Assembly (NCBI GenBank): GCA_022828105.1
Contig: JAJEJC010000007.1
Location: 330,885 to 394,884 of the forward strand
Length of the DNA stretch: 64,000 nt
Source: Dehalococcoidia bacterium
GTDB taxonomy: Bacteria; Chloroflexota; Dehalococcoidia; Bin125
Direction: 5' to 3'
This document shows positions 43,822-50,605 of the stretch, piece by piece (position 1 is the stretch's first letter; every line of letters starts with the position of its first letter). The notes under the pieces are model-generated. The model was not told the origin of the DNA and searched no databases. It saw nothing but the letters and a program-made list of their open reading frames with translations. The translations under genes and the position numbers were made by a program.

Positions 43822-44358
43822 TCAGCCCTGACCCAGCAGGGCCGATTCCAGGCGGTCGACGACGGCGTCGTCGACTCGGGCGCGGACGCGGTCGGGGCGC
43901 AGGCCGCCGAGCGGATGCTGCACGATCAGGCGGTCGAGCTCGGGCAGGCCTCGCTGCTCGGCTTCGAGTTGGAGCAGGTCGGTGAAGGCCGAGGTGCCGA
44001 CGGTGACGGTCGGGATTCCCAGTTCTTCGAAGAGGACCGAGGCGTGGACACTCCACGTCGTGCAGCTGCCTCAATCGCAGCTCCCGATCAGGAGAAAATC
44101 GGCGCCGTTGCGCAAGGCGTCAATCGTGGAGTCGGAAGGCGGACCGCCAACCGGCTTACTGCCAACCACCAACTCGCCAAGATCGTGCCGCTCGCCCAGC
44201 CGCTCGACCATGGTCTCCATCAGCAGCCGGGCGTTGGCTTTGCGGTTTTCAAGGATCCCGGGTCGGAGGCCGTCGAGGGAGAGAGGACGAGGCGCAGCGG
44301 TCGCCTCGTGAATCGCGACGTGGGCCTGTGGGCTGAGAATTTCGATGGTTTCGGGCAT
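43822..44358 (-). CDS. UGSC-family selenoprotein (in-frame TGA read as selenocysteine)
   Basis: The ORF track ends this gene at a TGA (44071-44073). Reading through gives 178 residues ending at 43822. The continuation is GSCTTWSVHASVLFEELGIPTVTVGTSAF, then LGGLRPDRVRARVDDAVVDRLESALLG. The U at residue 96 sits in CDUGSC, the defining motif of the UGSC selenoprotein family first described from marine metagenomes. The flanking pattern resembles the C-terminal Sec motif of GrdB/PrdB-type reductases (UGTCTRCGA...GIPVV), suggesting a thiol/selenol reductase, but this is inference. A SECIS-like hairpin follows the TGA. AGGAG lies 7 nt before the ATG. It is 26 bp downstream of the SelW-like gene. Confidence 0.85.
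44043..44057 (-). promoter_or_regulatory. Bacterial SECIS-like hairpin downstream of the UGA codon
   Basis: On the mRNA, a perfect 6-bp stem CGUGGA/UCCACG closes a GUG loop. The stem begins 14 nt and the loop 20 nt after the UGA (44071-44073). Bacterial SECIS elements carry a short stem and a G/U-containing apical loop at this distance, to be bound by SelB. The hairpin lies inside the coding sequence, as in formate dehydrogenase genes. Confidence 0.65.
44071..44073 (-). other. Recoded UGA codon (selenocysteine)
   Basis: This in-frame TGA separates GSCD from GSCTTW. The frame continues for 82 codons of normal-looking protein. The flanking residues form the UGSC motif. Confidence 0.85.
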
Positions 44359-44384
44359 GATTCGGCTCCTGCTCCGGACAACCT

Positions 44385-44636
44385 CTATTCGAGCCGAGAG
44401 TAGATCAACTCGCGGAGCTCATCCATGTCGGGGAAGCGGCCCATGGCGGCCTTGCTGAAGACGAGGTCTCCGTTGACCTTCCACTCGAACAGGCCCCTCG
44501 TGTCGGGGACCAGCTTGACGTCCGAGACGAGGTGCTGGATGTCGGTCATCAGCTCGCCCAGCATCCAGGAGGTGCGCGGCCAGTAGCCGCAATCGGCGCA
44601 GTAGACGACTTCGATGGCGATCTGCTTGTCGGACAT
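44385..44636 (-). CDS. SelW/SelT/SelH-like (Rdx family) thioredoxin-fold protein, Cys form
   Basis: An 83-aa protein with the Rdx-family start IEVVYCADCGYWPRTSWMLGEL. Cys13 and Cys16 form the CxxC redox pair; in selenoprotein W the second is selenocysteine. The strand-helix order and the LFEWKVNGDLVFSKAAMGRFPDMDEL (GLFEV..nG..i.sk....fP) end fit the family. It is probably a small thiol oxidoreductase. It is encoded 9 bp downstream of the LLM gene and 26 bp upstream of the UGSC gene, in one operon. Confidence 0.85.
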   Translation of the reverse strand: MSDKQIAIEVVYCADCGYWPRTSWMLGELMTDIQHLVSDVKLVPDTRGLFEWKVNGDLVFSKAAMGRFPDMDELRELIYSRLE

Positions 44637-44645
44637 GGTTGAGTC

Positions 44646-45644
44646 CTAGCCGCCCAGGTACTGCTCGAGCCGGCGGCCGACGTCGACGGCGTCGCCCGAG
44701 GGCAGCGGGATCATCTGCAGGTCTGCGCCGGCGTCGGAGCGGGCCTGGAGCTGCTCAGGCACCGATTCGATCGGGCCGATCACCTGGATTTCGCGGACCA
44801 TGCTCTCGGAGAAGGCCATCAGCGCGCCCTCGGAGTCGCGGTCGGCCCAGGCGGCGCGGGAGTCCTTGATCTCGGACTCGAAGCCCGAGCGCGAGAGCAT
44901 TTGCCAGTAGAACGAGCCCATGCGGTTGGTGTAGTGGAAGAGCGGCTGGCGGGCGTTGCGCCAGACCTGCTCGTCGTCGCCTTCGCCGGTGACGTAGACG
45001 TTGGTAAAGGGCGCGACGGTGACCGAGTCCTCGGGACGGCCGGCGTCGCGCGACGCGCCGGCGAGCTGCCGCTTGAGCGGTTCGAAGCCGCGCCGCGGCC
45101 AGTGGATCGGGTAGATGCCGTCCGCGATCTCGCCGGTCTGCTGGATCGAGCGCGGGGTGATCGCCGCGATCCAGACGGGCAGGTCTTCGCGCACCGGTTC
45201 GTAGCCGAGCAGCCGGAAGCCGCGCTGTAGCGTGTAGATCTCACCCTCGTACTGGAGGCGCTGTCCGCTAAGCAGCATCTTGATGATCTCGGTGTACTCG
45301 CGGATGCGGCGCAGCGGACGGTCGAAGTCGACGCCGTGGAAGCCCTCGATCACGAGGTTGCCGGAGGAGCCGAGGCCGCAGACCATCCGTCCGCCGGAGA
45401 TCGTCTCCAACGTGGCGAACTCCTGCGCAATCGCGGCGGGCGTGCGCGAGAAGGTGTTGAGGATGCCGGTGCCGATCTGCATCTTCTCGGTGTTGGCGGC
45501 GATCACGGTCAGCCAGGGCAGCACCGAGTGTCCCCAGGCTTCGCCGGTGGAGACCATTTCGTAGCCGAGGTCCTCGGCGATCTTGATTTTCTCGAGCGTG
45601 TCGCGCCAGTTGGCGTCGAATCCGGCCAGGATGCCCAGTCGCAT
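44646..45644 (-). CDS. LLM class flavin/F420-dependent oxidoreductase
   Basis: A 332-aa luciferase-fold protein: MRLGILAGFDANWRDTLEKIKIAEDLGYEMVSTGEAWGHS, MQIGTGILNTFSRTPAAIAQEFATLETISGGRMVCGLGSSG and LPVWIAAITPRSIQQTGEIADGIYPIHW. This is close to the methylene-tetrahydromethanopterin-reductase-like F420 group. It lies directly upstream of the SelW-like and UGSC genes, so it may act in the same pathway. A palindromic repeat (copy C) is in its leader region. Confidence 0.9.
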   Translation of the reverse strand: MRLGILAGFDANWRDTLEKIKIAEDLGYEMVSTGEAWGHSVLPWLTVIAANTEKMQIGTGILNTFSRTPAAIAQEFATLETISGGRMVCGLGSSGNLVIEGFHGVDFDRPLRRIREYTEIIKMLLSGQRLQYEGEIYTLQRGFRLLGYEPVREDLPVWIAAITPRSIQQTGEIADGIYPIHWPRRGFEPLKRQLAGASRDAGRPEDSVTVAPFTNVYVTGEGDDEQVWRNARQPLFHYTNRMGSFYWQMLSRSGFESEIKDSRAAWADRDSEGALMAFSESMVREIQVIGPIESVPEQLQARSDAGADLQMIPLPSGDAVDVGRRLEQYLGG

Positions 45645-45672
45645 GGTGGTGTCTCTTTCTGTTCATTCTGCA

Positions 45673-45697
45673 TCTCCCCCCGCTTCGCGGGGGGAGA
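45673..45697. repeat. Palindromic repeat element, copy C (single hairpin)
   Basis: An 11-bp perfect stem with a TTC loop (TCTCCCCCCGC-TTC-GCGGGGGGAGA) between the LLM start and the RidA stop. It is the core hairpin of the repeat family, without the flanking GTC/GAC hairpin. Confidence 0.85.
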
Positions 45698-45704
45698 GAG
45701 ATTG

Positions 45705-46166
45705 CTATTCGATTTCGACGATCATCTCGATTTCGACTGCCATGCCGACCGGGAGGGATTGCATGCCGACGGCCGAGCGTGCGTGGCGGCCCGACTCGCC
45801 GAACAGCTCGACGAGCAGGTCGGAGGCGCCGTTGGCGACGCCGGGATGGTTGCCGAAGTCGGGGGTGCAGTTGACCATGCAAAGCAGCTTGACGATCCGC
45901 GAGACGCGGTCGAGCGAGCCAATCTCGGCCCGCAGCGAGCCGAGCAACTGGACCATCACGGCACGCGCGGCCTGGTAGCCCTGGTCGACATCGAGGTCGT
46001 CGCCCAGCTTGCCGCGGATCAGCTCGCCGTCCTGGAACGGACCGTGTCCCGAGAGAAACACGAGATTGCCGGTCCGCACCGCCGGCACGTAGTTGGCCAG
46101 CGGCGGATTGGTGGACAGGTCGAGTCCCATTTCCAACGCTTTGGCGTCGGCGTTATGTGCAGACAT
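45705..46166 (-). CDS. RidA family protein (YjgF/UK114-like)
   Basis: A 153-aa protein of the longer RidA subgroup. The GNLVFLSGHGPFQDGELIRGKLGDDLDVDQGYQAARAVMVQLLGSL segment and the C-terminal RHARSAVGMQSLPVGMAVEIEMIVEIE fit the family, with the Arg of the active-site cavity in RSAVG. RidA enzymes hydrolyse reactive imines/enamines. Its place in the LLM-SelW-UGSC strand group suggests clearing reactive intermediates there. Confidence 0.88.
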   Translation of the reverse strand: MSAHNADAKALEMGLDLSTNPPLANYVPAVRTGNLVFLSGHGPFQDGELIRGKLGDDLDVDQGYQAARAVMVQLLGSLRAEIGSLDRVSRIVKLLCMVNCTPDFGNHPGVANGASDLLVELFGESGRHARSAVGMQSLPVGMAVEIEMIVEIE

Positions 46167-46216
46167 CGAACGCTCCTTCGGTAGAGGTTGTCGGAAGTCA
46201 GGCTATCGCAGGCGGT

Positions 46217-46264
46217 CGCCCCCCTCTGTCCCTACGGGACATCTCCCCCGCTTCGCGGGGGAGA
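46217..46264. repeat. Palindromic repeat element, copy D
   Basis: Read on the minus strand it has a 10-bp core hairpin (TCTCCCCCGC-GAA-GCGGGGGAGA), the TGTCCC-GTA-GGGACA hairpin (46227-46241) and GAGGGGGGC, the same order as in copies A and B. It fills the gap between the VOC stop and the RidA start. Confidence 0.85.
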
Positions 46265-46269
46265 GAACT

Positions 46270-46653
46270 CTAGGGATAGGCTCGGAGTTCGATCTCGTTG
46301 CCGTCCGGGTCGGCGATGTAGAGTCCGTCAGCGTAGCCGCGAGCGCCGTACAGCTCGAAGCCGGGATCGCGCACGATCGTGAACTCGTCCGACGATCTGA
46401 CCTCGGCCAGGTCGTCCGCCGAGACAACCATGCAGAAGTGATCGAGATTGCGCCTCGCGTGATCGACATCGCCGGGAATCAGATCGATGATCGTCTCTGC
46501 CGAGACCCGAACCGAGGGGAACGGACACTCTCCGGCTCGCCACTCCTCGACGCGGACCGGCGCGAGACCGAGTCGCGTGGTGTACCAGTCGAGCGATCTG
46601 TGCACGTCGGAGACTCGCAGCACGATGTGGTCCAGTGCCGTCACATGAATCAT
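46270..46653 (-). CDS. VOC family protein (glyoxalase/dioxygenase superfamily)
   Basis: A 127-aa protein with two beta-alpha-beta-beta-beta units: TALDHIVLRVSDVHRSLDWYTTRLGL at the N-terminus, and LDHFCMVVSADDL...GLYIADPDGNEIELRAY at the C-terminus. The His and Glu positions for metal binding are visible (DHIVL, LDHFCM, NEIEL). It could be a glyoxalase-like lyase, isomerase or dioxygenase. It is the first gene of the minus-strand group. Confidence 0.88.
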   Translation of the reverse strand: MIHVTALDHIVLRVSDVHRSLDWYTTRLGLAPVRVEEWRAGECPFPSVRVSAETIIDLIPGDVDHARRNLDHFCMVVSADDLAEVRSSDEFTIVRDPGFELYGARGYADGLYIADPDGNEIELRAYP

Positions 46654-46737
46654 GATTCGCGTCCTCTCATTACGTCACTTGCGCGCAGCAATATCAAACA
46701 CCCGCGCTACGATGGGTCGGCTGCTGGAGCGTTCGAC

Positions 46738-47055
46738 ATGAGCGTAGAGATTCGGATGGCAAAAGGGCTGCGGGTCCATGTCGATGTTCCCGCCACGGTC
46801 AATGTTGATGGAGGCAATGCCCGTGAAGCAGTCGATGCGCTGATCGCCGCCTTTCCCGAGTTGCAGCGGTACGTGCTCGACGACGCCGACCGTCTGCGCC
46901 AGCACGTCAACATCTACATCAACGACGCGCTGATCGTCGATCGCAACGGCCTTTCGGACGCCCTCGACAACGGCGACCGGTTGTACATTCTCCCCGCCGT
47001 TTCCGGCGGCGCACTGGCGCCTACTCGACCCGACTCTCCAATGAAGTGGAACTAG
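46738..47055 (+). CDS. MoaD/ThiS-like beta-grasp protein with a C-terminal extension
   Basis: The track's 320-aa ORF begins far upstream; the ATG at 46738 with GGAG 8 nt before it gives 105 aa. The fold is ubiquitin-like: MSVEIRMAKGLRVHVDVPATVNVD, AREAVDALIAAFPEL, VNIYINDALIVDRNGLSDALDNGDRLYILPAVSGG. In MoaD/ThiS the chain ends with GG, which is activated as a thiocarboxylate. Here the GG (residues 90-91) is followed by 14 more residues (ALAPTRPDSPMKWN). Activation would need proteolytic trimming, as known for JAMM-processed carriers. It sits directly before the Asp-box protein. Confidence 0.85.
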   Translation: MSVEIRMAKGLRVHVDVPATVNVDGGNAREAVDALIAAFPELQRYVLDDADRLRQHVNIYINDALIVDRNGLSDALDNGDRLYILPAVSGGALAPTRPDSPMKWN

Positions 47056-47057
47056 AG

Positions 47058-48131
47058 ATGAGCGAAACCGGTCTGTTGGTCAGCACGCGCAAAGGGCTGC
47101 TGCTCGGTCGCAGCAACGAGCAACGAACCCGCTGGGAATGGTCCGACCTCCAGCGCGGCGGCTGGATGGTCGACTACTCGATGTACGACCCACGTAGCGG
47201 CAAGGTCTGGTGCTCGGCCAGCCACTGGCAGTGGGGTCCGAGGTTGCACTTCACCACCGATTGGGGCGCCACCTGGACTGAAGCCGGCACGCCCGCCTTC
47301 ACGGACGGCGAACGCTCGGTCGAGGCGATCTGGATGGTCGAGCCCGGCGTCACTGATGGCGTGCTCTATGCCGGGATCATGCCCGGGGCGATGTTCGTCT
47401 CCCGCGACGACGGCGAGACGTGGCGTGAGATCGATTCGCTCTCGCAGCATCCTGCCGCCGAGCACTGGGAACCGGGCGCGGCGGGCCTGGTGATTCACCA
47501 CATCTCCGTCGATCCGGACGATCCCGATCGTCTGGTCGTGGGCGGGTCGGCGACCGGGATCATGGTCAGCTACGACGGCGGTGAGTCCTGGGAAGTGCGC
47601 AACGAGGGCATCTTCAACGAGCACTTCCCTGCCGAGTTCCCGCAGGGCGCGCCGTGCGTCCACTCGTTGTACGCCCATCCTCTGCAGCGCGGACGACTCT
47701 GGCAGCAGAATCACTTCGGCCAGTACCGCTCCGACGACGACGGCCAGACCTGGCACGTGATCGGTCAGGACCTGCCCGGCGTGTTCGGATTCCCTTCGGC
47801 GATCGACCCAACGGACCCGGATGTTTGCTACTTCGTCCCGCACGACTCCGACCAGGCGCGAATGCCCTACGAGGGCTCGCTCGCGGTCTATCGCACGCGC
47901 GACGCGGGCGCGACCTGGGACCGGCTCTCGAACGGATTGCCGCAGACCGATTTCTATCACACCGTCTACCGCCACGCCCTGGGCCAGGACGGCGGCGATC
48001 CACTGGGCCTGTACTTCGGCTCCAGCGGCGGCGAGCTCTACGGCTCGACCGACGGCGGCGAGTCCTGGCGCCTGATGCGCGAGCATCTCGCCGCGATCAC
48101 CGCCGTCCGCGCATTCCCGCTGCCGGAGTAA
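47058..48131 (+). CDS. Asp-box (BNR/YCF48-like) beta-propeller protein
   Basis: A 357-aa protein starting 3 bp after the MoaD-like gene. Six Asp-box motifs are visible (TTDWGATW, SRDDGETW, SYDGGESW, RSDDDGQTW, TRDAGATW and STDGGESW), as in sialidases and VPS10 or photosystem II assembly propellers. There is no signal peptide. The N-terminus GLLVSTRKGLLLGRS contains no sialidase Arg triad that I can identify, so hydrolase activity is doubtful. I recall MoaD-Asp-box pairs in other bacteria. Confidence 0.8.
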   Translation: MSETGLLVSTRKGLLLGRSNEQRTRWEWSDLQRGGWMVDYSMYDPRSGKVWCSASHWQWGPRLHFTTDWGATWTEAGTPAFTDGERSVEAIWMVEPGVTDGVLYAGIMPGAMFVSRDDGETWREIDSLSQHPAAEHWEPGAAGLVIHHISVDPDDPDRLVVGGSATGIMVSYDGGESWEVRNEGIFNEHFPAEFPQGAPCVHSLYAHPLQRGRLWQQNHFGQYRSDDDGQTWHVIGQDLPGVFGFPSAIDPTDPDVCYFVPHDSDQARMPYEGSLAVYRTRDAGATWDRLSNGLPQTDFYHTVYRHALGQDGGDPLGLYFGSSGGELYGSTDGGESWRLMREHLAAITAVRAFPLPE

Positions 48132-48163
48132 GAGGGCCGCAGGGTCGGTCGTATCTTCGGGGA

Positions 48164-49120
48164 GTGAGCAGACAGCCTTCCGAGACCGAGGGAACCGACA
48201 GACCCGCCGCTCAGGGCTTGCCCGAGATGCGGCGCCCGCTGACGTTGCGGGCCGGGCTCTTCGCCTTCCTGCTGGTCCTCTTCTGGGGCGGGCAGCCGGT
48301 CGCGATCAAGGCCGGACTGGAAGAAGGCGTGGGGCCGCTCAGGCTCAGCGCGATCCGTATGGCCCTGGGCGGTGCAGTCGTGCTGATCTACGCCATCGTG
48401 ACACGCACGCGTATCCGTCCGACGCGCGATGAAGCACAGCCGTTGCTCGGACTGGGAGTCCTCTTCGTCGTCCAGACCTACTTGATGTACGCCGGCGGCG
48501 ACAACACCAGTTCGGGCCATGCGTCGGTACTGATTTTCTCGTTCCCGCTCTGGACGGCGGTGCTCGGTCACATCTTCATTCCCGGCGACCATATGTCGAT
48601 CCGGCGGACGTTCGGGCTATTGATCGCCTATGGAGGCGTGGTCGTGGTCTTCGTCGGCGGGCTAAGCGCGCCCGGCGCGACGATCCACGGCGATCTGATG
48701 ACGGCCGCGTCCGCCATGCTGCTCGCCTCGCGGCAGATCTATCTTGCCCATTTCTCGCACAGCATTCACCCGGCCCGACTGCTGCTAACCCAATCGGTGG
48801 CGGCCGTGATCGTCTTCGGCATTCTTGGACTGACGCTCGAATCGAGCGGACCGGTCTGGACCACCGACTTCGTCATTGCGCTCATCCATCAGGGCATCGT
48901 GATCGGCGGGCTGGGCTTCATCGGCAACCTCTGGCTGATCCAGCGCTACCTGCCCTCCCAGGTCGCGGCGACGATGTTGTTCGCGCCGATCTGCGGCGTG
49001 TTCTTTAGCTGGTTGCTGCTGGGCGAGACTCTGGGTTACGAGGTGCTTGTCGGTGTCGCCCTGCTGGTCGGCGGCAGCGCCATCGTCCAGCTCCGACGCC
49101 AACCCGCACCGGCTGCCTAG
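48164..49120 (+). CDS. EamA family (DMT superfamily) transporter
   Basis: A membrane protein of about 10 helices (318 aa from the GTG at 48164; an ATG at 48227 also fits). Two EamA halves are visible: GLFAFLLVLFWGGQPVAIKAGLEEGVGPLRLSAIRMALGG and ASAMLLASRQIYLAHFS, with AATMLFAPICGVFFSWLLLGETLGYEVLVGVALLVGG at the end. It probably exports a small metabolite. The substrate is unknown. Confidence 0.88.
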   Translation: MSRQPSETEGTDRPAAQGLPEMRRPLTLRAGLFAFLLVLFWGGQPVAIKAGLEEGVGPLRLSAIRMALGGAVVLIYAIVTRTRIRPTRDEAQPLLGLGVLFVVQTYLMYAGGDNTSSGHASVLIFSFPLWTAVLGHIFIPGDHMSIRRTFGLLIAYGGVVVVFVGGLSAPGATIHGDLMTAASAMLLASRQIYLAHFSHSIHPARLLLTQSVAAVIVFGILGLTLESSGPVWTTDFVIALIHQGIVIGGLGFIGNLWLIQRYLPSQVAATMLFAPICGVFFSWLLLGETLGYEVLVGVALLVGGSAIVQLRRQPAPAA

Positions 49121-49122
49121 TT

Positions 49123-49980
49123 TCAGGCGTAGCCCCAGTCATCGAGACCAAGCAGTCTGCGGCCGAGCAGCGTCAGTTCGGCGGGCGGCGTGGCTGCTTC
49201 CTTGCCGCGCAGATCGCCGGGGAAGGCGCGCGGATTCTGGAAGGCCGGATGCGCCGAATCGCGCCAGGAAGCGATCCGCTGCTCGCGCAGCTCCTCGTTG
49301 GACGGCTCGGCCGGGAACATGCGGACGTACTGAGCCAGTCGAGGTTTGTCGGAGCGGTTGCGGCTATTGCCGTGCGGCAACGCCGAGTGCCAGATGATGA
49401 AGTCGCCGGCGTTGGCCTCGACTTCGATCGGCGGGCCGATCTGCTCGGGAAAGCGCTCGTGCAACTGCTGGTGGCGCAGGTCCTGGTCCGAGATGCCGGC
49501 CGAAATCTCGGCGGCTCGCCGATGCGCGCCCGGCACGCACTGGAACCCGCCCTCGCCCTGGCGCGTGTCGACGAGGTAGAGCACGCCCTGGACAAGGAAC
49601 GGCGTCGGCGTCTCGCGTACATCGATGTCCCAGTGCACCATGCCGTGATGGTCGTAGTCGGGATGCGCTTCGTTCGGCGGCGGCTTGAGGTTGGCCCGGT
49701 CAATGAAGACCCACAGGTCGTCGCGACCGAACAGGTCGCGGAACAGCTCGTAGACGCGCGGATTCTGACGGACGTCCCAGAGCGCCTGGTGGTGATACAT
49801 CTCCACCATCCCGTTGGGACGGTGCGGTTCGCGGTACCAGTCCGAGGGTTGATCGCGATCGAACTCGAGGAAGTCCCAGATCGCGTCCGTTACTGCCTCC
49901 ACTTGCTCGCGCGGGATCAGTTGGCGAACGACGAGGTAGCCGTTCTGGTCGAAGAAGTCGCGGTCGGCGTCGGAGAGCAT
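49123..49980 (-). CDS. Phytanoyl-CoA dioxygenase (PhyH) family protein
   Basis: A 285-aa Fe(II)/2-oxoglutarate oxygenase. The N-terminus FFDQNGYLVVRQLIPREQVEAV is typical of PhyH. The iron facial triad is likely HWDID (His, Asp) near the middle plus the His of PHGNSRNRSDKPR, which also carries the Arg for 2-oxoglutarate. The substrate is unknown. It is followed 14 bp upstream by the CMD-family gene on the same strand. Confidence 0.9.
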   Translation of the reverse strand: MLSDADRDFFDQNGYLVVRQLIPREQVEAVTDAIWDFLEFDRDQPSDWYREPHRPNGMVEMYHHQALWDVRQNPRVYELFRDLFGRDDLWVFIDRANLKPPPNEAHPDYDHHGMVHWDIDVRETPTPFLVQGVLYLVDTRQGEGGFQCVPGAHRRAAEISAGISDQDLRHQQLHERFPEQIGPPIEVEANAGDFIIWHSALPHGNSRNRSDKPRLAQYVRMFPAEPSNEELREQRIASWRDSAHPAFQNPRAFPGDLRGKEAATPPAELTLLGRRLLGLDDWGYA

Positions 49981-49994
49981 CGAATCCTCCTCGG

Positions 49995-50588
49995 TCAGTC
50001 GTCGAAGGGAGCGTCGACGCCCGGCGGCATGGCGACGTTGAAGGTGTTCAGACCGATCGAGACGAGCGCGTAGTAGCCCATCACCGAGGCGATCTCGAAC
50101 ACGCCTCGTTCGCCAATCATGCCCTTCAGCGACTCGTAGGTTGCGTCCGAGACTCGTTGACTCTCAATCAGCTCGCGGCCGAACTGGTATACGGTTTGCT
50201 GACGCTCGTCGCCGAAGAAGGGTTGCTCGCCGTCGCGGATCGCGTCGATCGCGCCTTCCGAGACACGGGCATTCTTGGCCAGCCGCGCGTGCGCCCAGAA
50301 CTCGAAGTTGGCGCGCCAGTGACCGCCCATCGTGCAGATCGCCACCTCAAGGAGGTCATTGGGCAGCGAGGTCTCGTAGCGCACTGCCGCGCCCAGCTTC
50401 TGGACTGCGTCGCCCAACAGCGGCGACTGGAAGAGCGCGTTGAAGGGGCCGATCAGCGCTCCGTCGGCGCCGGCCAATCCGCCGTGTTCTCGTTCCGGAT
50501 TGCCTCGCGGACCAGTCGTGATGTTGTCCCACAGCACGCGTTGATCGTCGTCCAGCGTGTCAAATGTCTGCGGCTTTAGTCGCGGCAT
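49995..50588 (-). CDS. Carboxymuconolactone decarboxylase (AhpD-like) family protein
   Basis: A 197-aa all-helical protein with the CMD signature RYETSLPNDLLEVAICTMGGHWRANFEFWAHARLAKNARVSEGAIDAIRDG. The usual redox CxxC of AhpD is replaced by C-T-M-G-G-H, so it is more likely a decarboxylase or lyase-like member than a peroxidase. It is between phyH and the fused CoA-transferase in a minus-strand run. Confidence 0.85.
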   Translation of the reverse strand: MPRLKPQTFDTLDDDQRVLWDNITTGPRGNPEREHGGLAGADGALIGPFNALFQSPLLGDAVQKLGAAVRYETSLPNDLLEVAICTMGGHWRANFEFWAHARLAKNARVSEGAIDAIRDGEQPFFGDERQQTVYQFGRELIESQRVSDATYESLKGMIGERGVFEIASVMGYYALVSIGLNTFNVAMPPGVDAPFDD

Positions 50589-50605
50589 GATCCGTCCTCC
50601 GTCCT

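Noticed and set aside
44071-44073. TGA in the UGSC gene as a nonsense mutation or sequencing error
   Set aside because: The UGSC motif spans the codon exactly, the downstream frame is intact, and a SECIS-like hairpin is at the right distance.
46679-46713. Possible promoter TTGCGC / TACGAT before the MoaD-like gene
   Set aside because: The spacer is 23 nt, too long for a sigma70-type promoter.
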